Source of the DNA: Myxococcota bacterium | GTDB taxonomy: Bacteria; Myxococcota_A; UBA9042; DTJE01 | DNA length: 38,122 nucleotides | Assembly: GCA_029975745.1 (NCBI GenBank) | Contig: JARKOL010000109.1 | Span: 1-38,122 of the forward strand | Direction of reading: 5' to 3' | In this document: piece by piece, positions 28,473 to 38,001 of the stretch | How positions within the stretch are numbered: position 1 is the stretch's first letter | How the letters are laid out: every line of letters begins with the position of its first letter | The notes under the pieces: model-generated | The model's input: the letters and a program-made list of their open reading frames with translations, nothing else | Databases searched by the model: none | Told to the model about the DNA's origin: nothing | Position numbers and translations under genes: made by a program

Positions 28473-30158
28473 CTACAGGCAGCTCGAGATGTCGAGAATG
28501 GTCGGCACGTGTCCCGCGGGCAGGGAGGGCCGTGACGAGATCGAGAAGCGGTGCGGGCGGATCAGCCCTCCCGTCTTGTAGGTGACATCCACGAAGTACA
28601 CGAGCGTTGCCGGATTCTGGGGCACGAACTCCTTGTCCTTCGTCCCATAGATGCCGCTGCCCTTCGATTCCAGTTCCAGGCTCAGCCAGTACTTCGCGTC
28701 GGTGCTGGCCCACAGCCGGACCTGGTCCACCGACAGCTTCGACCCCCCGCCGTCCACCAGGACATGGGCGACCCAGACGTCGCCGACCTTCGTGAAGGTC
28801 AGGTTCCCGGGCGGCATCGGCACATAGGCAAAATCGGCGTCGGTTCCGAACGCATGGGAGAACCACATCCGCTGACCGCCCTTCGCCGCGATCTCGACGC
28901 GCCCCTCGATGGTCTCGCGGGGCTCGGGCGCCAGCACCGTGTAGCAGCCGTGGTCGAAGTTGCCCACCAGGGAGGTCCGCTTCGTATCGCCCGGGATGGC
29001 GGCGAAGGTCGCGTCGTGGGCGGTCAGAGGGAAGAACTCGTCCGAGGATCCGTTGACCATCAGGATCTTCGACTGGGTTGCGTGCAGCAGGCGGGACGAG
29101 TCGATCGTGTCGATCAGCGTCGTCCACTGGGGACTGTCGGACGTCAGGCCCGCCAGCGTCAGCAGGCTGTGCTGCCAGGCCTTGGGAGCCTGGACCGCGA
29201 CATCCCAGGCGCCCGAGGCCGACAGGGGCACCGCGGCACGAATCCGGTCGTCCACCGCCGCGCCGATCAGCGTGACGACCCCGCCCGCCGAGAACCCGGT
29301 CATGCCCAGGCGCTGGGCATCGACATCGCCGCGAGCCTGGAGGCAGGTCAGCCCGCGCAGCCCGGCCACGGCGTGGGCCCAGAACCACGAACCTCGCGGA
29401 TCGGGCACCGTGTCGAACATCCGGTAGCCGCCGGCATGCCCCGACGCCAGGCCCTCGGAGGTGTTCTCGGGGGTGGTGCCGCCCCCCGGTCCCGTGAAAG
29501 CCAGCACGAACGTGCCCAGAAGGGCCGCGGTGCCCGTCGCGTGGGATTCCTCGGCGTACCCGCCCAGACCGTGCGCCTGGACCACGCCCGGCAGCGTCGT
29601 CGTGCCGGTGGGCCGCGCCGCGAATCCCCGGATCCGGATGGGATGCAGCGTGCCGTCGCGGGACTCCCAGGATCGATACGAGACGTTCCACACATCCAGC
29701 AGGACGCCGTCCTTGAACGCGGTTCGGTGATTGGTGAAGGTGCATTCCGCCGTGGCCGGGTCCCGGATGGGGACGGGATCGAACAGGCCGTCCCAGTCGG
29801 GTTCCTCGGTGCCGTCCGCTCCGATATCCACCGGGGGCGCGACCTCGGGATCGATGTCGTGGGCCGCGTCCGATCCAGGGTCCCCGAGCGCCGGGTCCGG
29901 GCCGAGGTCGCCCGGGATGCTGGCATCCGCGCCCGGATCCGAGGCCTCGGACGTGTCGTCCGCCCCGTCGGCGAAGGGCAGGTCGCTGGGCCCGTCGGGG
30001 CGCGCATCCGCCACCGCGTCCGTCCCGGTGCCGTCCGGGAGCCACGCGTCCGGCAGGTGGATGTCCCCGTATTCGCCCGTATCCTGGGTCGCCTCGCCGG
30101 ATGCCCCGCACGCCGTCAGTAGTGCGAACACCCCCCACAGTACCGCGAATCGTCGCAT
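28473..30158 (-). CDS. Secreted alpha/beta-hydrolase (acetyl-esterase/dienelactone-type) lipoprotein
   Basis: A 561-residue lipoprotein with lipobox LTAC (Cys17) and a long Asp/Pro/Gly linker (about 20-130). The hydrolase domain follows: Ser290 in GFSAGG is the nucleophile, D373 in NGSSDEFF and H403 in FDHGCY are the likely acid and base. HGLGG (196-200) fits the oxyanion loop. This arrangement matches acetyl-xylan-esterase and related peptidase-like hydrolases of the superfamily; a peptidase or carbohydrate esterase role cannot be separated. A beta-rich C-terminal part (about 440-561) resembles PhoPQ-type accessory domains. The ligA stop lies 12 bases upstream, so both may be co-transcribed, though their functions are unrelated. 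Confidence 0.82.
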   Translation of the reverse strand: MRRFAVLWGVFALLTACGASGEATQDTGEYGDIHLPDAWLPDGTGTDAVADARPDGPSDLPFADGADDTSEASDPGADASIPGDLGPDPALGDPGSDAAHDIDPEVAPPVDIGADGTEEPDWDGLFDPVPIRDPATAECTFTNHRTAFKDGVLLDVWNVSYRSWESRDGTLHPIRIRGFAARPTGTTTLPGVVQAHGLGGYAEESHATGTAALLGTFVLAFTGPGGGTTPENTSEGLASGHAGGYRMFDTVPDPRGSWFWAHAVAGLRGLTCLQARGDVDAQRLGMTGFSAGGVVTLIGAAVDDRIRAAVPLSASGAWDVAVQAPKAWQHSLLTLAGLTSDSPQWTTLIDTIDSSRLLHATQSKILMVNGSSDEFFPLTAHDATFAAIPGDTKRTSLVGNFDHGCYTVLAPEPRETIEGRVEIAAKGGQRMWFSHAFGTDADFAYVPMPPGNLTFTKVGDVWVAHVLVDGGGSKLSVDQVRLWASTDAKYWLSLELESKGSGIYGTKDKEFVPQNPATLVYFVDVTYKTGGLIRPHRFSISSRPSLPAGHVPTILDISSCL

Positions 30159-30170
30159 GGGTCCCCCCTG

Positions 30171-32794
<2,624 letters not shown>

Positions 32795-33913
32795 GTGCAT
32801 CCCGAGGACCCCACATCCGGCCAGCGGCGGCGACGCGCCCGATACTCGGGAACGCACCCCCGAAGGTTCGACCAACGCTACAAGGAGCTGGCGCCGGAAC
32901 GGTATCCTGGAATCGTCGAGCACGTCCGCGCTCAGGGGGGCACGCCGGCGGGGTCCCACGTGCCGATCCTGGTGGATGCCGTGCTGGCCGCGCTGGATCC
33001 CCGGCCAGGTCAGGTCGTCTGCGACGGCACCCTCGGGGCCGGCGGACACGCCCACGCCATCCTGCCCCGCCTCCTTCCGGGAGGTCGCCTGGTGGGCATC
33101 GACCGGGATTCAAAGGAACTGGAACGGACGCGTGCGCGCCTGGCGGCCTTCGGGGATGCCGTTTCGCTGCATCACGGGTCGTTCGCCTGGATGGCCTCGG
33201 TCGCCGCGGCCGAGGGTGGGACGTTCGACGGCATCCTGCTGGACCTGGGCCTGTCCTCGATGCAGATCGACGACCCTGGACGAGGGTTTTCGTTCAAGGC
33301 CGACGGCCCCCTGGACATGCGCATGGACCCTGGCGGCGGGCGAACGGCGGCACAGCTCATCCAGACGATTGCGCCCCAGCGCCTGGCGGAGGCCCTGAGG
33401 GAATTGTCCGACGAGCCGAACGCCGAGCGGACCGCCGATGCGATCATCCAGGCCCGTAACCGGACGCCGATCCTGACCACCCAGGACCTGGTCCGGGTCG
33501 TCCTGGCCGCCCAGGGAACGACTCCCGCGGCCTGGCGCGCCCGGGCACGGGCCGGGGACTCCGGACTGCACCCAGCCGCACGCACCTTCCAGGCCATTCG
33601 CATCCTGGTCAACGGCGAGATGGACGCCCTGGACCGGATGCTGGCCGACCTGCCGGACTGCCTGCGTCCGGGCGGGCGCGTCGTCATCCTGTCCTTCCAC
33701 AGCGGCGAGGACCGTCGGGTCAAGCATGCCTTCCGCGACGGCCTGCGTGGCGGCCTGTACGACGCCGTCTCCGACGAACCCACCCGTCCCTCGCCCGACG
33801 AACTCCGCGCCAACCCCCGTTCCGCTCCGGCTCGCCTCCGCTGGGCTCGCCGATCGACCTCCGAACTCCCCTCCCCCGGCGACACCGCTTCCCCGGACCG
33901 CCGGCGACGGTGA
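32795..33913 (+). CDS. rsmH: 16S rRNA (cytosine-1402-N4)-methyltransferase
   Basis: A 372-residue SAM-dependent methyltransferase that modifies C1402 in the ribosomal decoding centre. Motif I is DGTLGAGGHA (77-86), followed by IDRDSKELE, the LLDLGLSSMQID block, the GFSF-KADGPLDMRMD motif and HPAARTFQAIRILVNGE: together unmistakably RsmH. The protein has about 50 extra residues before the core, RRRARYSGTHPRRFDQRYKE, and a low-complexity tail of Arg/Ser/Pro. I chose the GTG at 32795, which has TTGGAGG 4 bases upstream; no ATG fits. In most bacteria rsmH opens the dcw division cluster with mraZ and ftsL beside it; here no such neighbour follows and the accessory region begins. Confidence 0.92.
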   Translation: MHPEDPTSGQRRRRARYSGTHPRRFDQRYKELAPERYPGIVEHVRAQGGTPAGSHVPILVDAVLAALDPRPGQVVCDGTLGAGGHAHAILPRLLPGGRLVGIDRDSKELERTRARLAAFGDAVSLHHGSFAWMASVAAAEGGTFDGILLDLGLSSMQIDDPGRGFSFKADGPLDMRMDPGGGRTAAQLIQTIAPQRLAEALRELSDEPNAERTADAIIQARNRTPILTTQDLVRVVLAAQGTTPAAWRARARAGDSGLHPAARTFQAIRILVNGEMDALDRMLADLPDCLRPGGRVVILSFHSGEDRRVKHAFRDGLRGGLYDAVSDEPTRPSPDELRANPRSAPARLRWARRSTSELPSPGDTASPDRRRR

Positions 33914-34233
33914 CCTCCGGGGCAGGTCAGGGGCTCCCGCCGGACGCGCGACGCCAAACATCGGGCATCGACAACAGCGGCTTTCCAAGACCGCTGGCGG
34001 CGGTGACCTCTCGTTCAGCCACGGCATCGTGGCTAGTGGAGTGTTCCTGCTCCACGAACGGCGGATCGCTCGACAGCCGGGACACCCAGGTGGGTGCGCT
34101 GGTGCTTCAGACGATCAGTCGAAATCCCCGCGCTTAGGTGGACCGTGGCCCAGGCAGAGTGGCGCACGCTGTGCTGACAAGCCCACGGCCCGCTCCTTGC
34201 ACAAGACCTCCCCGCCGAGGACGAGGAACGACC
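33914..34233. other. Gap after rsmH with repeats and two stem-loops
   Basis: No gene is visible in these 320 bases. A 22-base element GACCGCYGGCGRCGGTGACC is present at 33896 (overlapping the rsmH end) and again at 33989, 93 bases apart. Two perfect stem-loops follow side by side: GCCACG-GCAT-CGTGGC (34018-34033) and GTGGAG with 8-base loop and CTCCAC (34036-34055). They could end the rsmH transcript, but no T-run follows. Confidence 0.5.
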
Positions 34234-35070
34234 ATGGTCTTGAACCCTTGTGGCGGTTGGCTCCCGCTCTGGGTGGTCCCCCTGGCCCTGCTGCCATCGG
34301 GTTGCAGTGTCGTTTCGCCGCCCCCGATGCGCATGATGCATGAATCGGTTCTGCGCACCGAACCTGGCGCGGGCTCTGTCGCGATTGTCGGAGGTGGCGG
34401 GGCCGGCATCTTTCTGGATGATGCGGCGGGCGGTGAGGGACGGCTCTCGGTCCAGGCGACGCGCGAGATGGATTTCGACCTGGCCGGCGGTTCCGGGATG
34501 CGCGTCGGCGATGACCATGACGGCTACGTGGGCATGCCTCAAGTCGTGGGCTGGGGTCGGGTCGGCGGACGCTACAGGCCGGCCCATCTTGATTGGGTTT
34601 CGCTGCGTTTCGGCTGCGGAGGCATTGCCGCGAACACCGGCCTCTTCGCGTTGACGACGGACGTTGGCGTGTCCTTCGGGGCCTCCTTCCTGAATCGGGT
34701 ACGCCCATACGCAGGACTTTCCCTGGCGCTTTCGGCTCCCGTACACCGAGGCCCCAACGTGAACGACCGCGAGGGAGATCTGGTCCCCCGCAGACCCGCG
34801 ACCACGCTATGGATCGGAGGTGGCATGGGCGTCACGGTCCGCGTGGTAGGACACCTTGAGCTCGGAGGCGAGGCCCTGGTCGATCTGGGTTGGAGTCCAG
34901 GGGGAGACACGGCTGTGGCCTTTGGAGGCACTGCCGTAATTCGCTACACCTTCGGGCCCGTCCGTCGAAGCAGCCCGAAGCACGTTCCCGATACGCACCC
35001 CCTTGGCAATGGAATTCCGCCGGCTGAAAGCCCCGTTGACGGTACCCTCGACATTCTGCCTGCCAGGTAG
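34234..35070 (+). CDS. Putative outer-membrane-barrel-like lipoprotein
   Basis: A 278-residue protein that I do not recognise as a named family. The ATG at 34234 has GAGGA 6 bases upstream. The N-terminus has a signal ending in the lipobox PSGC (Cys24). The rest is rich in Gly and alternating hydrophobic residues (VSLRFGCGGIAAN, TDVGVSFGASFL, TTLWIGGGMGVTVRV, GGTAVIRYTFG), which is the look of a small beta-barrel or beta-sandwich. The last 30 residues are polar and Pro-rich. It lies in less GC-rich DNA than its neighbours upstream, 233 bases before intI in the same direction. A role cannot be assigned. Confidence 0.6.
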   Translation: MVLNPCGGWLPLWVVPLALLPSGCSVVSPPPMRMMHESVLRTEPGAGSVAIVGGGGAGIFLDDAAGGEGRLSVQATREMDFDLAGGSGMRVGDDHDGYVGMPQVVGWGRVGGRYRPAHLDWVSLRFGCGGIAANTGLFALTTDVGVSFGASFLNRVRPYAGLSLALSAPVHRGPNVNDREGDLVPRRPATTLWIGGGMGVTVRVVGHLELGGEALVDLGWSPGGDTAVAFGGTAVIRYTFGPVRRSSPKHVPDTHPLGNGIPPAESPVDGTLDILPAR

Positions 35071-35115
35071 GCCGTGCCTGGACACGAACTTCGGGCCTGC
35101 CTCCGATCGGTCATC

Positions 35116-35122
35116 ACCCAAC
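35116..35122 (-). other. Possible attI core site upstream of intI (weak)
   Basis: On the minus strand GTTGGGT fits the recombination core G-TTRRRY and lies 182 bases before the intI start, the classical position of an attI site. A 7-base degenerate word is expected by chance in a few kilobases, so it is recorded only because of its position. The rest of the 233-base gap shows no clear operator or promoter. Confidence 0.2.
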
Positions 35123-35303
35123 CTTGATCCTCTCGGGGCCGCGCCAGGTTCCAAAAGGCGAGCCAGGAGGCAGCACGGCGGCCCCAGATGGAAACGAATT
35201 GCGGGGGGGGCACCGCTTCCGCGACTTGCCGTAGAAACGGAGTGCATCTGCGGATCGATAGAACGCCGTTCGCGTCCCGTTCCACCCGAAAGAGGGAAAC
35301 ACC

Positions 35304-36341
35304 ATGAGCGACCCCAAATTGCCGGCCTCGCAACCGGCTGCCCCAGTATTGAAGGCCGGGCCGACGCATGATGATGTCCCTGCGAAGCCGCGTCTGATGG
35401 ACAGGGTGCGACGCGAACTGCGGACTCGCCACTACAGCCCTCGCACCGAAGAAGCGTACGTTTTCTGGATCCGCCGATACATCTTCTTCCACGGGGTTCG
35501 GCATCCCATCGAGCTGGGTGCTTCCGAGATCAACGTCTTCCTGACCGATCTGGCCGTTCGGGGCAACGTGGCGGCCTCGACGCAGAACCAGGCATTGAGC
35601 GCGCTACTCTTCCTCTACCGAAAGGTTCTTGGGATTGATATCGGCGACTTCGGCGACGTCGTGCGGGCGCGCAAGCCCTACAGACTGCCGATTGTGATGA
35701 CGCGAGAGGAGGTTCGTCGGGTCCTGACCCATTTGTCAGGCGAGCACTGGCTGATGGCAAGTCTGATGTACGGGACGGGGCTTCGCCTTGGCGAGTGCAT
35801 CACATTGCGGGTGCAGGATCTGGACTTCTCGCGCAACCAGGTCTTCGTGCGCGACGGGAAGGGGCGGCACGATCGGATGACGATGCTTCCCCAGAGTTTG
35901 AAGGCACCATTGGAGCAGCATCTGGAGGGTGTCCGTCGGATTCACGATCAGGACGTAGCTGACGGGTTTGGGCGGGTTGTCTTGCCGGACGCCATCCAGC
36001 GAAAGTACGTGTCGGCCGCGACGGACTGGCGATGGCAATGGGTATTCCCACAGGATCGTCGCTGGATGAATCGTCAGACTGGGGAGCAGGGGCGGCATCA
36101 CCAGGATCCCTCCCTGGTCCAGCGAGCGGTGGCTGCGGCGGTCCGAACTGCCGGCCTTGGCAAGCGTGCCTCATGCCACACGTTTCGTCATTCGTTTGCC
36201 ACGCACCTGCTCGAGTCTGGGCATGACATCCGGACGGTCCAGGAGTTGTTGGGGCACCGCAGTGTCCGAACGACCCAGATCTACACCCACGTCTTGAACC
36301 GGGGCCCCTCTGGCGTCGCCAGTCCCGCGGACCTGCTCTAA
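35304..36341 (+). CDS. intI: Integron integrase (tyrosine recombinase)
   Basis: A 345-residue tyrosine recombinase of the integron type, which inserts and removes gene cassettes at attI and attC sites by acting on folded single strands. Catalytic residues are R161, H292, R295, H318 and nucleophile Y327, with GTGLRLGE, HTFRHSFATHL and LLGHRSVRTTQIYTHVLNRG in order. The segment specific to IntI, absent from XerC/XerD, is present at 228-262 (PDAIQRKYVSAATDWRWQWV), so the assignment is firm. A 27-residue polar extension precedes the core. The ATG has AGAGGG 8 bases upstream. The nearest attC-like site is downstream, at 37370, in the same orientation as the gene. Confidence 0.95.
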   Translation: MSDPKLPASQPAAPVLKAGPTHDDVPAKPRLMDRVRRELRTRHYSPRTEEAYVFWIRRYIFFHGVRHPIELGASEINVFLTDLAVRGNVAASTQNQALSALLFLYRKVLGIDIGDFGDVVRARKPYRLPIVMTREEVRRVLTHLSGEHWLMASLMYGTGLRLGECITLRVQDLDFSRNQVFVRDGKGRHDRMTMLPQSLKAPLEQHLEGVRRIHDQDVADGFGRVVLPDAIQRKYVSAATDWRWQWVFPQDRRWMNRQTGEQGRHHQDPSLVQRAVAAAVRTAGLGKRASCHTFRHSFATHLLESGHDIRTVQELLGHRSVRTTQIYTHVLNRGPSGVASPADLL

Positions 36342-36484
36342 CACATCCACCGAACAGCCTTTCTCCAACATTGATTCAACACTTTCAGCACCTTGTCCCC
36401 ACTCCCCCGCCCCAATCCCGACGCCCCCACCCCCTCCAACGAATCCCTTCTTAGGTAGAATCATTGACCAACCCAGAGGGAGTT

Positions 36485-36505
36485 CGGCAGGCCGCAGGAC
36501 TGCCG
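36485..36505 (-). terminator. Possible terminator of the four-helix-bundle gene
   Basis: CGGCAG (36485-36490) and CTGCCG (36500-36505) form a 6-bp stem downstream of that gene's stop (36540). No T-run is seen, so this is uncertain. Confidence 0.25.
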
Positions 36506-36539
36506 CCGTGGCCGTACCCGTACCCGTCAACGTGACCCG

Positions 36540-36908
36540 CTACTCCAGGCTCTGGCACAGACGAACGAGCATTTGGACGATACGAAGCAGGAGTTCTCGA
36601 CCTTGCTGGAGCTTCGGGACCTCGGACAGTTCGAGGGTACGCATCACGTCCAGGATCGCCGCGGACTCCGTCGCGGAACGACATGCGAATCGGTAGAACC
36701 TGGCCTTGTCCGCGGTGCTGCGCTCCCCGGCGCCTTCCGCGATGTTGAGGGCGATCGACGTCGCCGCGCGCTGCAACTGGTCTGCGAGGTAGGCCCTGCC
36801 ACGAGGCAACTCCTCGACCAACGCATCGGCGACCGCCACGAACTCGATGGCCACCCCGTAGACTTCCAACCGCTCGTGATCGAATGCCTTTTCCACCCCG
36901 AACCCCAT
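36540..36908 (-). CDS. S23/IVS-type four-helix-bundle protein
   Basis: A 122-residue protein of the four-helix-bundle family first found as an ORF inside 23S rRNA intervening sequences. Family blocks are FDHERLEVYGVAIEF (9-23), LADQLQRAATSIALNIAEGAG and the late STADKARFYRFACRSATESA. The same fold is used by the Avd proteins of diversity-generating retroelements, but no reverse transcriptase or variable repeat is visible here. Free-standing members are common in many phyla and their role is unknown; a nucleic-acid-binding function is inferred from the basic surface of related proteins. The gene is on the opposite strand to intI, with stops facing, and its ATG at 36908 has no clear ribosome-binding site. 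A large hairpin lies 15 bases upstream. Confidence 0.88.
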   Translation of the reverse strand: MGFGVEKAFDHERLEVYGVAIEFVAVADALVEELPRGRAYLADQLQRAATSIALNIAEGAGERSTADKARFYRFACRSATESAAILDVMRTLELSEVPKLQQGRELLLRIVQMLVRLCQSLE

Positions 36909-36922
36909 AGGCTGCGAGCCGG

Positions 36923-36995
36923 CTTCGGGGAGACAGGGCGGCTTCGGCGAGCCAGCTAGCTGTCTCGCCGTCGCCGCCCTGTCTCCAGAACGAAG
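36923..36995. repeat. 73-nt near-perfect hairpin upstream of the four-helix-bundle gene
   Basis: GGAGACAGGGCGGC (36929-36942) pairs perfectly over 14 bases with 36973-36986. After two mismatched bases the stem continues with CGGCGAG/CTCGCCG (36945-36951 and 36964-36970) around a 12-base loop holding AGCTAGCT. Outside, CTTCG/CGAAG (36923-36927 and 36991-36995) extends it past a small bulge. It has no T-run and lacks attC core words. It could be an RNase III-processed leader, a promoter element or a mobile palindrome. Confidence 0.85.
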
Positions 36996-37028
36996 TGCAC
37001 GCCTATCGATCCGAGGGGCCGATTTGTT

Positions 37029-37043
37029 TCACGAAAATCGTGA
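37029..37043. promoter_or_regulatory. Short perfect palindrome, possible operator
   Basis: TCACGA-AAA-TCGTGA is a 6-bp inverted repeat with a 3-base centre in otherwise unassigned DNA between the hairpin and the tandem repeat. No gene starts next to it on either strand. Confidence 0.2.
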
Positions 37044-37116
37044 CCAGGTTTGCGAAATGCCGAGGCCGAAGTCACTCCCAGGGTTTGGGGGACACGAACT
37101 CTTACGAACCGGCTCT

Positions 37117-37336
37117 GACCGGCCGTGCTGAATCCGTCCCACGGACCACGATCTCCAACACGTCCCAGGGGTGGTCTTTCCCTACCACCCCTGTCTCGGG
37201 GTCTCCACACCAACGGCCTCCGACCGGCCCTGGTGAATCCCTCCCACGGACCACCACTTCCAGCACATCCCCGGGGTGGTCTATCGGTACGCCCCCTGTC
37301 TCGGGGTGCCCAAACCTACGGCCGTGCTGAATCGGT
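37117..37336. repeat. Tandem repeat of about 105 bp (two copies and part of a third)
   Basis: The unit starting GACCGGCC-G/C-TG (37117) recurs at 37222, 105 bases later, with about 80 % identity, and a partial third copy starts near 37319 after 94-97 bases. Unit 1 contains a perfect 10-bp hairpin, CAGGGGTGGT (37166-37175) with ACCACCCCTG (37184-37193); in unit 2 this stem is only partly kept. Open frames cross it on both strands, but differences are not concentrated at third codon positions, so I treat it as non-coding. Confidence 0.8.
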
Positions 37337-37369
37337 TGGCACCGGAAGGCCCTGCTGGAAACTAGGGCT

Positions 37370-37547
37370 GCCGAACAAGCGCCTGCACCGGACGGACGCT
37401 CGGGACACGCCGGTTGCATGAGCCCGCGGCTCGGGGGGTCAGGGAACCAAACGAGGGGCAGACTCGGGCCGCGGGCCGCAACCGGCGCGCCCCGGCCCGG
37501 CCTGGCGGCCGGGCACGCGTCCGCCGGTGACGCGCAAACCGTTAGGG
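37370..37547 (+). repeat. attC-like integron recombination site with branched stem
   Basis: GCCGAAC (37370-37376) resembles R'' (RYYYAAC) and GTTAGGG (37541-37547) resembles R' (GTTRRRY), each with one mismatch. Between them, 37379-37399 pairs with 37517-37535 (GCGC, CACCGG and CGGACGC stems) with an extrahelical A at 37392, a hallmark of attC. The start also encodes NKRLHRTDA, the read-through peptide typical of cassette attC ends. Inside are two further hairpins: CCGGTTGC (37410-37417) with GCAACCGG (37478-37485), continued by a 9-bp stem, and CCCGGCC-TGGC-GGCCGGG (37496-37513). The site is longer (178 bp) than most attC. Confidence 0.65.
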
Positions 37548-37700
37548 GGGCTGCCGGTCCACAGTTTCCAGACCCTGCTGGCTGCACTGGCGCCCAAGGC
37601 ACGTGTCACCTACCGCCTGGGAACCGCCGACGCGACCTTCACGAAACTCCTGACACCCACGCCGCTACAGCACAAGGCTTCCGACCTGCTCGCTCTGTAG
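37548..37700 (+). pseudogene. C-terminal remnant of a transposase
   Basis: The plus-strand frame ending at TAG 37698-37700 reads GLPVHSFQTLLAALAPKARV and then a TPTPLQHKASDLLAL end. This is the C-terminal layout of IS4-superfamily (IS1634-like) transposases: SFQTLLADLA, a short variable part, then TPTPLQ-x-RA-x-DLL. No catalytic DDE part is present. Similarity begins immediately after the attC-like R' word at 37541-37547, so the fragment looks like the beginning of a further cassette or a rearranged end. Confidence 0.5.
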
Positions 37701-37815
37701 TCAGAATCGCCGCACCCTGTCGCCAAGATAGTCCTGTCACTGCGGCCTGTTTACGGGTTTTCACGCGGGGAACCTCGGACTAAATAGGCATGGTGAGGTT
37801 ACACCACGCTAGATC

Positions 37816-37980
37816 TTAGTTGGCAGGATTAAGAGCAAGACAGGTCGACGCCCCAGCCTCGTAACCACCGCAGGATACCCACTGTTCGGGCTGAATCGTC
37901 AGCCGACAGGAATATTCGTCAAAATCACTACACGAATGAAGTAATGTTCCATCGATGGCAGACAGGGCGCCTCCAAAGGT
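37816..37980 (-). pseudogene. 3' end of an interrupted gene for a cysteine-containing protein
   Basis: On the minus strand a clean frame ends at TAA (37816-37818): ...TFGGALSAIDGTLLHSCSDF, DEYSCRLTIQPEQWVSCGGY and a short C-terminus ending LNPAN. It has no start of its own and runs upstream into the end of the IS5-type element, so it looks like the C-terminal 55 codons of an exported protein (four cysteines, mixed residues) cut by insertion. Base composition is lower in GC than the core chromosome. Family not recognised. Confidence 0.55.
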
Positions 37981-38001
37981 AAGAGGGTGTAGTCGAATAA
38001 A

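Noticed and set aside
36374-36380. ATTCAAC as a recombination core just after intI
   Set aside because: A single 7-base match to a degenerate word, with no paired stem around it.
36923-36995. attC site
   Set aside because: The stem is strong but lacks the RYYYAAC and GTTRRRY core words and extrahelical bases.
37125-37421. Plus-strand frame ending with NKRLHRTDA
   Set aside because: The end is read-through into the attC-like site and the rest is the tandem repeat; no ribosome-binding site or family.
37102-37602. Minus-strand frame with apparent 35-residue repeats across the tandem repeat
   Set aside because: The 105-bp period keeps several frames open; substitutions show no third-position bias and the frame runs through the attC-like site.
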